Positions 1-10,467 of a stretch of 64,000 nucleotides of DNA are shown here, one piece after another (the stretch's first letter is position 1; each line of letters starts with the position of its first letter). The DNA is from Nitrosomonadales bacterium. GTDB taxonomy: Bacteria; Pseudomonadota; Gammaproteobacteria; Burkholderiales; SG8-39. The position numbers were made by a program, and so were the translations under genes. The DNA is taken from contig SBAS01000036.1 of the NCBI GenBank assembly GCA_005240145.1, positions 49,188-113,187 of the forward strand, written 5' to 3'. The notes under the pieces are model-generated. The model was not told the origin of the DNA and did not search any database. It was given only the letters and a program-made list of their open reading frames with translations.

Positions 1-874
1 GCGAATCGAATTCCTCCTCGGTCGAATCCGGCACGTCGCCGGCGGCGAGCATCACGTCGGCGACGATCAACAGGCCGCGTTCGGTCTCCACCAGCGCATA
101 GTCGAATTCGGGGTGCACGTTGAGCGCCTGGTTGGCCGGCAGCGTCCAGGGCGTGGTGGTCCAGATGAGGATCCAGCCCGGCTTGTCGGGCAGCGAGCGC
201 ATGCCGAACGCTTGCGCGATTTTTTCCTTCTCCAGGAAAGCGAAGCCGACATCCACCGCGGGATCCTTGCGGTCCTCGTACTCGACTTCCGCCTCGGCAA
301 GCGCCGAGCCGCAATCGAAGCACCAGTTCACCGGCTTCAGGCCGCGGTAGATATAGCCTTTTTCAAGCAGTTTGCCGAGAAGACGGATCTCGTCGGCCTC
401 GTTGCCGTACGCCATCGTCATGTACGGGTTGTCCCAGTCGCCCAGCACGCCGAGGCGCTTGAAGTCCGTCCTTTGGCGCTCGATCTGCTCGGTCGCGAAA
501 GCGCGGCACAGCCGCTGCGTCTCCGCGGTCGACAGGTTCTTGCCGTTCAGCTTTTCGATCTGCGCTTCGATGGGCATGCCGTGGCAGTCCCAGCCCGGCA
601 CGTAGCGCGCATCGAAGCCGTCGAGCGACTTCGACTTCACCACCACGTCCTTGAGGATCTTGTTGACCGCTGTGCCGATGTGGATGTCGCCGTTGGCGTA
701 GGGCGGGCCGTCGTGCAGCACGAACGGCGGCCGGCCCCTGGCCACCGCGCGCAGGCGCTTGTAGAGGCCCTTTTCGTTCCATTGCTTCACCAGCAGCGGC
801 TCGCGCTTGGCCAGGTCGCCCCGCATCGGGAACGGCGTGTCGGGCAGGTTCAGCGTGTGCTTGTAATCAGCCAT
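1..874 (-). CDS. ileS: Isoleucyl-tRNA synthetase, N-terminal part (runs off window start)
   Basis: Reverse translation from ATG at 874: [32 protein letters not shown]...[26 protein letters not shown]...[10 protein letters not shown]; class I aaRS HIGH-type signature. Confidence 0.95.
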   Translation of the reverse strand, partial: MADYKHTLNLPDTPFPMRGDLAKREPLLVKQWNEKGLYKRLRAVARGRPPFVLHDGPPYANGDIHIGTAVNKILKDVVVKSKSLDGFDARYVPGWDCHGMPIEAQIEKLNGKNLSTAETQRLCRAFATEQIERQRTDFKRLGVLGDWDNPYMTMAYGNEADEIRLLGKLLEKGYIYRGLKPVNWCFDCGSALAEAEVEYEDRKDPAVDVGFAFLEKEKIAQAFGMRSLPDKPGWILIWTTTPWTLPANQALNVHPEFDYALVETERGLLIVADVMLAAGDVPDSTEEEFDS

Positions 875-1796
875 GTTTGCGGAAATAGTCCTTTGCCTGT
901 GCCACGTCCTGCCCGATGGCAGAGCGCAGGGCGTCCAGCCCGTCGTATTTTTCCTCGTCCCGCAGCTTGCGCAGGAACTTTACCCTCAGGTGGCGGCCAT
1001 AGAGCTCGCCGCTCCAGTCGAACAGGTGCACTTCCAGCAACGGCGGCGCATTTTCGCGCACAGTGGGCCGCCGGCCCACGCTCGCGACGCCGCGCGTCAC
1101 GGCGCGCGTTTCCTCAAGCTCAGCCTCCACCGCGTAGATTCCCGCCAGCGGCGGGCGCCGCCTGAGAACAATGTTCGCCGTCGGGAATCCCAGCGTGCGC
1201 CCGAGCTTTTCGCCGTGCGCCACGCGCCCGCTCATGCTGTAGGCGCGCCCGAGCAGGCGCTGCGCGCTTGCCAGATCGCCCGCCGCGAGCGCCGTCCGCA
1301 CCCCGGAACTGGACACGCGCTGGCTGCCTTCCATGACATCGCCCATTGCTTCGAGCGCGAATCCCTTCGTTGCCGAGGCCGATTGGAGGGCGGCAAAATC
1401 TCCCGCCCGCTTCGCGCCATAGCGGAAGTCCCGACCCACCAGCAACCAGCGCACGCCCAGGCTGCGCAGCAGGACATCGTCCACAAATTGCACCGCAGAG
1501 ATCGCGGCGAGCGGCGCACCAAACCGCAATACGTGTACCGCGCCTACCCCGGCTGCAGCGATCAACTCCAGCTTCTCGCGCAACCTGGTGAGCCGGGTCG
1601 GCGCCGTCGCCGGAGAAAAATACTCGCGCGGATGCGGCTCGAACGTCAGGACTTTGCAAGGTAGCTGCAACTCGCGCGCCTCTGCCACCAGCCGATCCAG
1701 CATGGCGCGATGCCCGCGGTGCACGCCATCGAAATTGCCGATGGTGAGCGCTACGGGGCCGCCCCCCGGCTGAATGGTCCCGTGCGAAACCCGCAT
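867..1796 (-). CDS. ribF: Bifunctional riboflavin kinase/FAD synthetase
   Basis: [18 protein letters not shown]...[13 protein letters not shown]...[11 protein letters not shown]; adjacent to ileS, 8-nt overlap. Confidence 0.96.
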   Translation of the reverse strand: MRVSHGTIQPGGGPVALTIGNFDGVHRGHRAMLDRLVAEARELQLPCKVLTFEPHPREYFSPATAPTRLTRLREKLELIAAAGVGAVHVLRFGAPLAAISAVQFVDDVLLRSLGVRWLLVGRDFRYGAKRAGDFAALQSASATKGFALEAMGDVMEGSQRVSSSGVRTALAAGDLASAQRLLGRAYSMSGRVAHGEKLGRTLGFPTANIVLRRRPPLAGIYAVEAELEETRAVTRGVASVGRRPTVRENAPPLLEVHLFDWSGELYGRHLRVKFLRKLRDEEKYDGLDALRSAIGQDVAQAKDYFRKHG

Positions 1797-1847
1797 AAGC
1801 GCGTGTAAAATGTTGAATTATAGCGTCTTTCAAGCGGAGGATGCCCG

Positions 1848-2393
1848 GTGAAAACTCTCGAAGACCAGATGTCCACCTACGCGGCCTACCATCAGGATGC
1901 ACGCAACAAGGCGACGCATTTCATCGGCGTGCCGGCAATCGTCTTCTCGCTCATGATTCCACTGGGCTGGCTGCGTGCCGACATCGGCGGCAGCACGCTG
2001 AGCGCAGCAATGGTCGTGACGGCGATTCTGCTTCTGTATTACCTGGTGCTCGATATTGCGCTCGGCCTGGCGATGGGCGCGGTGTTCGCGCTGATGCTCT
2101 GGGGGGCCGAGCCGCTGGCACAGGCCTCGCTCGGCGTCAGCCTTGCCTGGTTCCTGCTCCTTTTCGTCGGCGGCTGGGCGCTGCAGCTCTGGGGCCACGT
2201 TTACGAAGGACGCAAGCCGGCGCTGGTGGACAACCTGTTCCAGATATTCGTCGCGCCCATCTTCCTTGCCGCCGAAGTGTTCTTCGCGCTCGGTTACAAA
2301 CCCGGGCTGCACGACGCGGTGCAGCGGCGCGCGCTGGACATGCGCGCGCAGGCGGGCATTGGCCCTAATTCAGCCGCGCGCAGCGCAGCGTGA
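1848..2393 (+). CDS. DUF962/Mpo1-like membrane protein
   Basis: MKTLEDQMSTYAAYHQDARNKATHFIGVPAIVFSLMIPLG; GTG start. Confidence 0.85.
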   Translation: MKTLEDQMSTYAAYHQDARNKATHFIGVPAIVFSLMIPLGWLRADIGGSTLSAAMVVTAILLLYYLVLDIALGLAMGAVFALMLWGAEPLAQASLGVSLAWFLLLFVGGWALQLWGHVYEGRKPALVDNLFQIFVAPIFLAAEVFFALGYKPGLHDAVQRRALDMRAQAGIGPNSAARSAA

Positions 2394-3252
2394 GGTCCAC
2401 CATTTTCGAACGGACGTCGTCCTGGTCGGGCGCCTCGGGCTCGCGCTGCAGGTAATCCGCCAGATCCTTGAGCGCGGGGCGCCAGCACTCGAGGCGCATA
2501 TACACCAGGCCCCGGTCGCGCAGCTCGGCGGCCGATTCGGGCGCCACCACGATCATGCGGTTCAGCACCTCGAGCAGTCGCTCGGGCTGGTCCTTCTTGC
2601 GGTAGATGCCCTTCAGGTTGCGCAGCAGGCGGGCGAGGATCTGGCGGTTGCTGGCGGGTTCGAGAAACTGGTCGAGCGGCAGGTCGGCAACTGGCACGCC
2701 GCGAGCGGCGTCCTTCCATCCGCCTGGATCGCTCGCCCCGACGACGCGCGGAATGACCCGCTTCAGGCGCTCACGCAATTCGGGCTCCGCCAGCGGCACG
2801 CCGCCGGAAAACGGATCGAGCACCAGCGCGCCGCCGCGCAAAGGCAGGCGCACGAGGAAATGCCCGGGGAAGGACACACCCTCGAAGGGCAGGCCGATGC
2901 GCCGGCCGATCTCCATGTAGAGCACGGCGAGCGTGATCGGGATTCCCGTGCGCCGGTCAATGACTTCGTTCAGGTAAGAGTTGCGCGGGTCGTAAAAATT
3001 GTCGACGTTGCCGCCGAATCCCAGGTCGTCGAAGAGGAATTCGTTCAGCGCGATGATCCGGTCCTCGGCCACCGCCTCCGACGCGAAGCGCGCGCGCAGG
3101 CGCTTGGCGAAGCGCTCGATTTCGCCTACATAGCCCTCGACATCCAGTCCGGGGTAAGCGTCCTCGGCGACCTGCAGGCAGGCGCGTGCGAGCTCAATCT
3201 GGCCGTCGTCGCGCGCCATCAGGCTGGCAAACGCTACAAACCCGGCCGTCAC
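2365..3252 (-). CDS. SirB1-family transglutaminase-like/TPR protein
   Basis: [65 protein letters not shown] start overlapping murJ stop. Confidence 0.85.
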   Translation of the reverse strand: MTAGFVAFASLMARDDGQIELARACLQVAEDAYPGLDVEGYVGEIERFAKRLRARFASEAVAEDRIIALNEFLFDDLGFGGNVDNFYDPRNSYLNEVIDRRTGIPITLAVLYMEIGRRIGLPFEGVSFPGHFLVRLPLRGGALVLDPFSGGVPLAEPELRERLKRVIPRVVGASDPGGWKDAARGVPVADLPLDQFLEPASNRQILARLLRNLKGIYRKKDQPERLLEVLNRMIVVAPESAAELRDRGLVYMRLECWRPALKDLADYLQREPEAPDQDDVRSKMVDLTLRCARLN

Positions 3253-4787
3253 TCGACCCCCCGCATGGAAAAGTGGCGCAGGCGAAATCCCAGCGCGAGC
3301 AGGCACGCGCCGTAAACCACCACCCCCAGCAACACCATGGCCGCGAGCATGCTCCCTTCCCACTGCCAGCCCGCCGCAAGCCAGCCCGCCGCCGGGCCCA
3401 TCGCAAAATACAGCGCGGCGGCCATGGCGATGGCCGCAACGCCGACCTTGAGCGCGAAAGCCAGCCACCCGGGCTGCGGCGTGTAAATGCCCTTTTTTCT
3501 CAGCATCAGATACAACAGCCATGCGTTAAGGCACGCGCCCAGGCCAATCGCGAGCGCCAGGCCGGCGTGCTTGAGCGGGCCGATGAACATCAGGTTCATT
3601 GCCTGCGTCGCGGCAAGCGTTACCAGGCCGATCTTCACCGGCGTCACCACGTTCTGCCGCGCGTAAAAACCAGGCGCGAGGATTTTCACCAGGATCATGC
3701 CGATCAGGCCCAGGCTGTAGGCGACCAGCGCCTCGCGCGTCATCCAGGCGTCGTTGGCGTTGAACTGGCCATAGTGGAACAGCGTTGCGATCAGCGGCAT
3801 CGCCAGCACCGCGAGGGCCGCCGCCGCCGGCAGCGCCAGCAGGATCGTCACGCGCAATCCCCAGTCCAGGAGCCGGCTATATTCCGCGGACGCGCCGCCG
3901 GCATGGTGCTTCGACAGGCTGGGCAGCAGGATCGTTCCAAGCGCCACGCCGAGCACGCCGGCGGGAAATTCCATCAGGCGGTCGGCGTAGTAGAGCCACG
4001 ACACGCTGCCGGTGACAAGGAACGAGGCGAAGATGGTGTTGATGAGCAGCGACACCTGGCTCACCGAGACGCCGAACACCGCGGGCGCCATCAGCTTGAG
4101 CACGCGCCTGACGCCCGGATGCGAAAAATCCAGCCGCCAGCGCGGCAGCATGCCGATTTTCCACAGGAACGGCAGCTGCAGCGCGAGCTGCGCGAGGCCG
4201 CCGGCGAATACGGCCCAGGCAAGCACCAGCACCGGCGGCTCGAAGCGCTCGGCGAAGAACGCCGCGCCGACGATGAACGAGACGTTGAGCAGCACCGGCG
4301 TGAACGCCGGCACCGCGAATCTGCTCCAGGTGTTGAGCACGCCGGCCGCCAGCGCCACCAGCGAAATGAAGACGATGTAGGGAAAGGTGATGCGCAGCAG
4401 GGCCACGGTCAGCTCGAACTTGCCGGGCTCCGTGGCGAATCCCGGCGCCGTCACATAGACCACCAGCGGGGCGAGGGCCATCCCCGCGGCCGCGGCGACG
4501 AGCAGCGCGAGGAACAGCGCGGTGGAAACGCAATCGACCAGCGCCCTGGTGTCCGCGGCCGTCTCCCGGTTGCGCACCTCGGCCAGGATCGGCACGAAGG
4601 CCTGCGAAAACGCCCCTTCGGCAAACAGCCGCCGCATCAGGTTCGGGATGCGGAAGGCGACGAAGAAGGCGTCGGTCGCCAGCCCGGCGCCGAACACGCG
4701 CGCGATGAAGAAATCGCGCACGTAGCCGAGGATCCGCGACAGCAGCGTCATGCTGCTCACGGTGGCCAGGGCACGGAGGAGGTTCAT
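3249..4787 (-). CDS. murJ: Lipid II flippase MurJ
   Basis: [66 protein letters not shown]. Confidence 0.97.
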   Translation of the reverse strand: MNLLRALATVSSMTLLSRILGYVRDFFIARVFGAGLATDAFFVAFRIPNLMRRLFAEGAFSQAFVPILAEVRNRETAADTRALVDCVSTALFLALLVAAAAGMALAPLVVYVTAPGFATEPGKFELTVALLRITFPYIVFISLVALAAGVLNTWSRFAVPAFTPVLLNVSFIVGAAFFAERFEPPVLVLAWAVFAGGLAQLALQLPFLWKIGMLPRWRLDFSHPGVRRVLKLMAPAVFGVSVSQVSLLINTIFASFLVTGSVSWLYYADRLMEFPAGVLGVALGTILLPSLSKHHAGGASAEYSRLLDWGLRVTILLALPAAAALAVLAMPLIATLFHYGQFNANDAWMTREALVAYSLGLIGMILVKILAPGFYARQNVVTPVKIGLVTLAATQAMNLMFIGPLKHAGLALAIGLGACLNAWLLYLMLRKKGIYTPQPGWLAFALKVGVAAIAMAAALYFAMGPAAGWLAAGWQWEGSMLAAMVLLGVVVYGACLLALGFRLRHFSMRGVE

Positions 4788-4800
4788 GCCTGCGGGTTCA

Positions 4801-4809
4801 TGCTAGAAT
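4801..4809 (+). promoter_or_regulatory. Candidate extended -10 (TGCTAGAAT) for rpsT
   Basis: TGC-TAGAAT in the 52-bp murJ/rpsT divergent gap. Confidence 0.4.
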
Positions 4810-4839
4810 CCGCCCCTTTTTTAGAGCCGGAACAAACAC

Positions 4840-5103
4840 ATGGCAAACATCAAATCGGCCCGCAAGCGGGCACGCCAGGCCGTCGGGCTGCGCGATCGCA
4901 ACATGAGCCTGCGCACCGCCGCGCGCAGTGCGATCAAGGACGTGAAGAAAGCGATCGCCGCGGGCGACAAGAAAGCCGCCGCCGCCGCGCTGGTGAAATC
5001 CCAGGCCACGATCGACCGCGTCGCCGCCAAGGGCGTCCTGCATCGCAACGCCGCCGCGCGCCAGAAGAGCCGCCTCGCCCACGCCATCAAGGCAATGTCC
5101 TAA
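4840..5103 (+). CDS. rpsT: 30S ribosomal protein S20
   Basis: MANIKSARKRARQAVGLRDRNMSLRTAARSAIKDVKKAI. Confidence 0.97.
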   Translation: MANIKSARKRARQAVGLRDRNMSLRTAARSAIKDVKKAIAAGDKKAAAAALVKSQATIDRVAAKGVLHRNAAARQKSRLAHAIKAMS

Positions 5104-5456
5104 TTCGTATCCCCCGTTCGCTGCACCCTGGCAAGTTCGGTCCGGTTCGCATCGCGCCCATCGCGCGTCTTCAATTCGTTTTCCTTCGCAAAACCGAGCA
5201 GGAAGCGGTAGGCCATCGGTTCGAGTTCCTCGAGCCGCACGTCGACCACCACGCAACGCACGCCCGCCGCAGTGACCGGATGAACATACGGCGAGTACTG
5301 CATGCGATGATCGCCGCCGAACGCGGACATTACGCCGCACAGGCGCTCGGCCCAGTCGCTCGGCCGGAACGGTTTGCCATCCAGCGTCACCCCCTGAATG
5401 ACGTACTCGACGATGGCGTCGGCGGCTGCGGGCACTCCGAGTTGGTCCTCGGGCAT
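5100..5456 (-). CDS. DUF3579 domain-containing protein
   Basis: EYVIQGVTLDGKPFRPSDWAERLCGVMSAFGGDHRMQYSPYVHPVT. Confidence 0.85.
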   Translation of the reverse strand: MPEDQLGVPAAADAIVEYVIQGVTLDGKPFRPSDWAERLCGVMSAFGGDHRMQYSPYVHPVTAAGVRCVVVDVRLEELEPMAYRFLLGFAKENELKTRDGRDANRTELARVQRTGDTN

Positions 5457-5477
5457 GCGGAATTATACTGACCCGGC

Positions 5478-7460
5478 ATGGCGAAACCGCTCAGCCGGAT
5501 CCTGGTCATCGAGGACGAACCGATCTCGCTGCGCGAGATCGTCAAGGGCCTGAACGCCGCGGCGCGTTCGCTCGACAATCCGCTCGGCATCACGTTCAGC
5601 GGCGTCTCTACCGCAAGAGAAGCGCTCGCCGCGATCGAGACCGACGGCGACATCCAGGCCGTGCTGGCGGACGACAAGCTGTATTCGCTTGCCGAGGGAA
5701 AGAAAAACGGCGGGCGGAAAAAGCTGCAGATGTCCGCGCTCGAACTGGTGCGGCGGATCACGCGCCTGCGGCCCGAACTGGACGTCTACATCCTGATCGC
5801 GCAGGAAAAGGAGGACGACGTCGTCGACGCGCTTTTCACCGAGGCGGTGGACGGTTATTTCTACCGCGAGGAACGCGACTTCCGCGGCATCTACCGCATC
5901 CTCAATGCGCAGATCCAGGAAAAGGCGCGCACGCCCTTCACCGATCAGTTGAAGAACTACGTCTGGATGGCGAAGGACCAGTGGCACACACCGGGCCATT
6001 CCTCGGGCGAATCCCTGCGCGGCAGCCCCTGGGTGAACGACTTTTACGAGTTCATGGGCGACCACGTGTTCGACGCCGACCTCTCCGTCTCGGTGCCGAT
6101 GCTCGATTCACTCATGGAGCCGCGCGGCGTCATTGCGGAAGCGCAGCAGATGGCGGCCAAGGCCTTCGGCGCGCGGCGCACGTTCTTCGCCACCAACGGC
6201 ACCTCGACCGCGAACAAGGTGATCTTCCAGACCCTGCTCGCGCCGGGCGAGAAACTGCTGCTCGATCGCAACTGCCACAAGAGCGTGCACCACGGCGTGA
6301 TCCTCTCCGGCGCCCACCCGGTCTACCTCGATTCCGCCCTCAACAGGAAATACGGGCTTTACGGTCCCGTGCCGAAGAAAGTCCTCCTGCAGGCAATCAA
6401 GAAACACCCGGACGCGCAGGCCCTGATCCTCACCTCCTGCACCTATGACGGGCTGCGCTACGACCTGGCGCCGGTCATCGCCGCGGCCCACGCCAGGGGC
6501 ATCAAGGTCATCGTCGACGAGGCCTGGTACGGCTTCGCCCGCTTCCACCCCGAGTTCCGCCCCACGGCGCTCGAGGCGGGCGCCGACTACGCGACGCAGT
6601 CCACGCACAAGGTGCTGTCGGCGTTTTCGCAGGCCTCGATGATCCACGTCAACGACCCGGATTTCCGCGAGCACCTATTCCGCGAGAATTTCAACATGCA
6701 CACCTCCACCTCGCCGCAATACGGCCTCATCGCCAGCCTCGATGTGGCGCGCAAGCAGGTGGTGATGGAAGGCTACAAGCTGCTCTCGCGCACCATCGCG
6801 CTGGCGAAGGAACTGCGCCAGCAGATCAACTCCACCGGCGTGTTCCGCGTGCTGGAACTCGCCGACCTGCTGCCCGAGGCAGTGCGCGGCGACGGCATCC
6901 GCCTCGACATCACCAAGGTGACGGTGGATGTCTCCGGTTGCGGCTACACCGTGGACGAGCTGCAGAACGTGCTCTTCGAGCGCTTCAACATCCAGATCGA
7001 GAAAAGTACTTTCAACACGATCACCCTGCTCCTCACCATCGGCACCACGCGTTCCAAAGTCTCGAGGCTTTACGACGCGCTGATGCGCCTCGCACGCGAG
7101 GCGCGTGCGCCGCGGCGCCTGGTGCGCACCCCCGAAATCCCCGCCCTCACGAGGCTGCGCTACCTGCCGCGCGACGCCTACTACTGCGGCGGCGAGCTGA
7201 TCCCGGTGTTCGACGACAAGGAGCGCGTCAACCGTTCGCTCGCCCACCGGGTCTGCGCCGACGGCATCGTGCCCTACCCGCCCGGCATCCCGGTGCTGGT
7301 CCCTGGCCAGGTGATTACGCCGAAAATCAGCGAATACCTCGCCAACCTGCTGCGCTCGCAGAAGCGCACCGAACTGCACGGCATCGTCCACGAGGGCTAC
7401 CAGCCGTGCGTGCGGGTGCTGAAGCCCGCAGAGGAGCGTGGCTTGCGCCGCATTGGTTAG
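5478..7460 (+). CDS. Orn/Lys/Arg decarboxylase with receiver-like N-terminal wing domain
   Basis: DQWHTPGHSSGESLRGSPW...TNGTSTANKVI...STHKVLSAFSQASMIHV (PLP lysine motif). Confidence 0.92.
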   Translation: MAKPLSRILVIEDEPISLREIVKGLNAAARSLDNPLGITFSGVSTAREALAAIETDGDIQAVLADDKLYSLAEGKKNGGRKKLQMSALELVRRITRLRPELDVYILIAQEKEDDVVDALFTEAVDGYFYREERDFRGIYRILNAQIQEKARTPFTDQLKNYVWMAKDQWHTPGHSSGESLRGSPWVNDFYEFMGDHVFDADLSVSVPMLDSLMEPRGVIAEAQQMAAKAFGARRTFFATNGTSTANKVIFQTLLAPGEKLLLDRNCHKSVHHGVILSGAHPVYLDSALNRKYGLYGPVPKKVLLQAIKKHPDAQALILTSCTYDGLRYDLAPVIAAAHARGIKVIVDEAWYGFARFHPEFRPTALEAGADYATQSTHKVLSAFSQASMIHVNDPDFREHLFRENFNMHTSTSPQYGLIASLDVARKQVVMEGYKLLSRTIALAKELRQQINSTGVFRVLELADLLPEAVRGDGIRLDITKVTVDVSGCGYTVDELQNVLFERFNIQIEKSTFNTITLLLTIGTTRSKVSRLYDALMRLAREARAPRRLVRTPEIPALTRLRYLPRDAYYCGGELIPVFDDKERVNRSLAHRVCADGIVPYPPGIPVLVPGQVITPKISEYLANLLRSQKRTELHGIVHEGYQPCVRVLKPAEERGLRRIG

Positions 7461-7475
7461 GCCATTAACATCCTG

Positions 7476-7501
7476 AAAACGGCGGCCTGTGCCGCCGTTT
7501 T
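7476..7501. terminator. Intrinsic, possibly bidirectional terminator
   Basis: Perfect 11-bp stem AAAACGGCGGC-CTGT-GCCGCCGTTTT between decarboxylase and argD. Confidence 0.85.
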
Positions 7502-7523
7502 GCATTTGCAAAGGAGTGACGCC

Positions 7524-8729
7524 ATGAGCCATGTGATGCACACCTACGCCCGCCAGCCGGTCGCGTTCGTGCGCGGCCAGGGCGTATGGCTGTGGGACGA
7601 GGCCGGCAAGAAGTATCTCGATGCGCTCTCGGGCATCGCGGTCAACACGCTGGGCCACAACCACCCGCGCCTCACGCGTGCGCTCACCGAGCAGATCGGC
7701 CGCGTCATGCATACGTCGAACCTCTTCCAGATGCCGCTGCAGGAGCAGGCGGCAGACCGCATCGCGCAGATTTCCGGGCTGGACGAGGTTTTCTTCTGCA
7801 ATTCCGGGCTGGAAGCCGGCGAAGCGACCATCAAGGTCGCGCGCAAGTACGGCCACGACCGCGGCATCGCGGAGCCGGCCATCATCGTCATGGAAAAGGC
7901 CTTCCACGGCCGCTCGCTCGCGACCCTGTCCGCGACGGCCAGCCGCAAGGTCCAGGCCGGCTTCGAGCCGCTGGTGCAGGGTTTCGTGCGCGTGCCGCTG
8001 AACGATCTGGACGCCGTGCGCCAGGTCGCCGCGCACAACAAGAACGTAGTGGCGGTGTTCGTCGAGCCGATCCAGGGCGAAGGCGGTATCAACGTCTCGC
8101 GCATGGATTATCTGCGGGGCCTGAAGGAGATCTGCGACCAGAACGAGTGGCTGTTCATGTCCGACGAAATCCAGTGCGGCCTGGGCCGCAGCGGCAAGTG
8201 GTTCGTCTACCAGCACGCCGGCATCCTGCCCGACGTGGTGCCGCTCGCCAAAGGTCTCGCCGGGGGCGTGCCGGTGGGCGCCTGCGTGGTCGGCGGGCGC
8301 GCCAAGGGCGTGTTCAAGCCGGGCAATCACGGCTCCACCTTCGGCGGCAACCAGCTCGCGATGTGCGGCGTGATAACGACGCTGGACACGATGAAGGACG
8401 AAGGCATGCTCGAGAACGCCGGCAAGGTCGGCGACGCCATGCTCGCCGGCCTGAATGCATCGCTCGGCGGGGTCGCCGGCGTTGCCGACATACGCGGCAT
8501 GGGCCTGATGATCGGCGTGGAACTCGACCGGCCCTGCGGCGAACTGGTGAAAATGGGCCTCGACGCGGGGCTGGTGTTCAACGTTACCGCCGAGAACGTG
8601 ATCCGCCTCCTCCCGGCGCTGGTCATCAGCGAGACCGAAGGGCGCGAGGTGGTCGAGCGGCTGGTGCCGCTCGTAAAGGCGTTTCTGGCGCAGGGAACCG
8701 CGCGACAGAAAATCGCTGCGGCGGTTTGA
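7524..8729 (+). CDS. argD: Acetylornithine aminotransferase
   Basis: MSHVMHTYARQPVAFVRGQGVWLWDEAGKKYLDALSGIAVNTLGH; AAGGAG RBS upstream of 7524; the ORF-track start at 7500 lies in the terminator. Confidence 0.93.
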   Translation: MSHVMHTYARQPVAFVRGQGVWLWDEAGKKYLDALSGIAVNTLGHNHPRLTRALTEQIGRVMHTSNLFQMPLQEQAADRIAQISGLDEVFFCNSGLEAGEATIKVARKYGHDRGIAEPAIIVMEKAFHGRSLATLSATASRKVQAGFEPLVQGFVRVPLNDLDAVRQVAAHNKNVVAVFVEPIQGEGGINVSRMDYLRGLKEICDQNEWLFMSDEIQCGLGRSGKWFVYQHAGILPDVVPLAKGLAGGVPVGACVVGGRAKGVFKPGNHGSTFGGNQLAMCGVITTLDTMKDEGMLENAGKVGDAMLAGLNASLGGVAGVADIRGMGLMIGVELDRPCGELVKMGLDAGLVFNVTAENVIRLLPALVISETEGREVVERLVPLVKAFLAQGTARQKIAAAV

Positions 8730-8736
8730 AGCGGCC

Positions 8737-9663
8737 ATGGGCGTGGCCAAGAAGCCGCTGCTGCGGCACTTCCTCCAGTTCCGCGACCTCTCTGCCGCGG
8801 AATTCGGGCACCTGTTCGCGCGCACGCGCTGGATCAAGGACAAGTTCAAGCGCTACCAGCGCTACTGGCCGCTGGAAGACCGCACCCTGGCGATGATCTT
8901 CGAGAAGCAGAGCACGCGCACCCGGCTCTCGTTCGAAGCCGGCATGCACCAGCTCGGCGGCGCGGCGATCTTCCTCAACACGCGCGATTCCCAGCTCGGC
9001 CGCGGCGAGCCGGTGGAGGACGCGGCGCAGGTCATTTCGCGCATGTGCGACATCGTCATGATCCGCACCTTCGAGCAGGAGATCCTGGAGCGCTTCGCGC
9101 GCAACTCGCGCGTGCCGGTGATCAACGGCCTGACCAACGAGTACCACCCCTGCCAGATCCTCGCCGACATATTTACTTTTGTCGAGCATCGCGGCCCCAT
9201 CAAGGGCAAGACGGTGGCCTGGATCGGCGATTCGAACAATGTCTGCAACACCTGGCTGCAGGCGGCGGATATCTTCGGTTTCAAGCTCAACGTCTCGACG
9301 CCCCCGGGCTATGAGGTCGAGAGCGAAAGAAGCGCGAAGAATTACGAACCCTTCGCCGACCCGATGAAAGCAGTCCGGGGAGCACACCTCGTCACCACCG
9401 ACGTCTGGACCTCGATGGGGTTCGAGGCCGAGAACGAGGAGCGCAGGAAGGACTTCGAGGACTGGCAGGTCGACGCCGAGATGATGAAGGCCGCGCGCAA
9501 GGACGCGCTCTTCATGCACTGCCTGCCCGCGCACCGCGGCGAGGAAGTCGCCGCAACTGTGATCGACGGCAAGCAAAGCGTGGTGTGGGAAGAGGCCGAG
9601 AACCGCCTGCACACGCAGAAGGCGCTGCTGGAATTCCTGCTGCTCGGAAAAGTCAAAGGCTAG
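8737..9663 (+). CDS. argF: Ornithine carbamoyltransferase
   Basis: KQSTRTRLSFEAGMHQLGG...HPCQILADIFTFVEHRG...MHCLPAHRGEEV. Confidence 0.97.
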   Translation: MGVAKKPLLRHFLQFRDLSAAEFGHLFARTRWIKDKFKRYQRYWPLEDRTLAMIFEKQSTRTRLSFEAGMHQLGGAAIFLNTRDSQLGRGEPVEDAAQVISRMCDIVMIRTFEQEILERFARNSRVPVINGLTNEYHPCQILADIFTFVEHRGPIKGKTVAWIGDSNNVCNTWLQAADIFGFKLNVSTPPGYEVESERSAKNYEPFADPMKAVRGAHLVTTDVWTSMGFEAENEERRKDFEDWQVDAEMMKAARKDALFMHCLPAHRGEEVAATVIDGKQSVVWEEAENRLHTQKALLEFLLLGKVKG

Positions 9664-9681
9664 CGCCTCTTCTTTTAGTAG

Positions 9682-9780
9682 GCTCTGGCATCGCCTCGGA
9701 TTTCCGGTCGCTTTCGATAGGTGGGATGATGACATCGGAGGTGTGCAATGCAAAGGAAGCGATACAGCGCCGAGTTCAAG
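9682..9780 (+). mobile_element. Remnant of an IS3-family-like 5' end (left flank plus start of orfA)
   Basis: GGTGGGATGATGACATCGGAGGTGTGCA-ATG followed by MQRKRYSAEFK, typical of IS3-type OrfA N-termini; homology lost afterwards. Confidence 0.65.
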
Positions 9781-10440
9781 CGCGTGACAGCATCGCGCAA
9801 GCGCCCGTGGATCGAAAGTTCGGACGCCCTTTCGCTGTTTCCGACTCTGGTATGGAAAATTCAGTTGCGGGCCGAGGTGCACGAACCGATCGACGCGAGC
9901 GCGCTCGGCTTGCTGCATGCACTGCGGCAGGGGCTGCCCGAGTTGAAGGCCGGCGAAGCCTGGCAGTCGGGGCATGCCCTTCATGGGCGCGAAGAACTGC
10001 GTGAGCTTTGCGGCTGCGTCAGCCGCGCGGCGAGGAGCGTGCTGCAGTTCCTGAAAATCGGCACGGAAGCGATCGAGATCACCGGCTGCTGGGTCAACCT
10101 GTATGCGCCGGGCGCTTCGCACCGCGTGCACAGCCACCCCAACAATTACCTGAGCGCCGTGTACTACGTGCGCACCTGGCCCGGCGCCGACGCCATCAAC
10201 TTCCACGATCCGCGCAGCCAAGCGGGCATCATCCGGCCGCCGGTCACGCAGCTCACCGGAATCAACACCGATCAGGTCGTGGTCCGGGTCAAGAATGGAA
10301 CGCTGCTCGTCTTTCCCTCGTATCTGCAGCACTCGGTCGATGCCAACGCCGGCGGCGAAAGCCGGGTGAGCGTGAGCTTCAACCTGATGTTTTCGGCGTT
10401 TGCCGAGGAGATGAGCTCGCCGCTGTGGGGCGATCAATAA
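9748..10440 (+). CDS. TIGR02466-like putative 2OG-Fe(II) oxygenase, start codon possibly IS-derived
   Basis: LFPTLVWKIQL...ITGCWVNLYAPGASHRVHSHPNNYLSAVYYVRTWPGADAINFHDPR...LLVFPSYLQHSVDANAGGESRVSVSFNLMF; possible native GTG start near 9783. Confidence 0.8.
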   Translation: MQRKRYSAEFKRVTASRKRPWIESSDALSLFPTLVWKIQLRAEVHEPIDASALGLLHALRQGLPELKAGEAWQSGHALHGREELRELCGCVSRAARSVLQFLKIGTEAIEITGCWVNLYAPGASHRVHSHPNNYLSAVYYVRTWPGADAINFHDPRSQAGIIRPPVTQLTGINTDQVVVRVKNGTLLVFPSYLQHSVDANAGGESRVSVSFNLMFSAFAEEMSSPLWGDQ

Positions 10441-10467
10441 ATCAGCGGCTGATCCTCGTCCTCGGGC

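Noticed and set aside
3186-5471. 761-aa plus-strand ORF opposite murJ/DUF3579
   Set aside because: Low-complexity Arg/His/Gln-rich translation antisense to clearly coding murJ; typical GC-rich shadow ORF.
5478-6000. Decarboxylase fused to a two-component receiver as novel architecture
   Set aside because: A receiver-like N-terminal wing domain is normal in bacterial Orn/Lys/Arg decarboxylases.
6675-8849. 724-aa minus-strand ORF opposite the decarboxylase and argD
   Set aside because: Antisense shadow of recognised genes; no domain-like sequence.
9655-9680. Intrinsic terminator after argF (AGGC-TAGC-GCCT then CTTCTTTT)
   Set aside because: Only a 4-bp stem; insufficient support.
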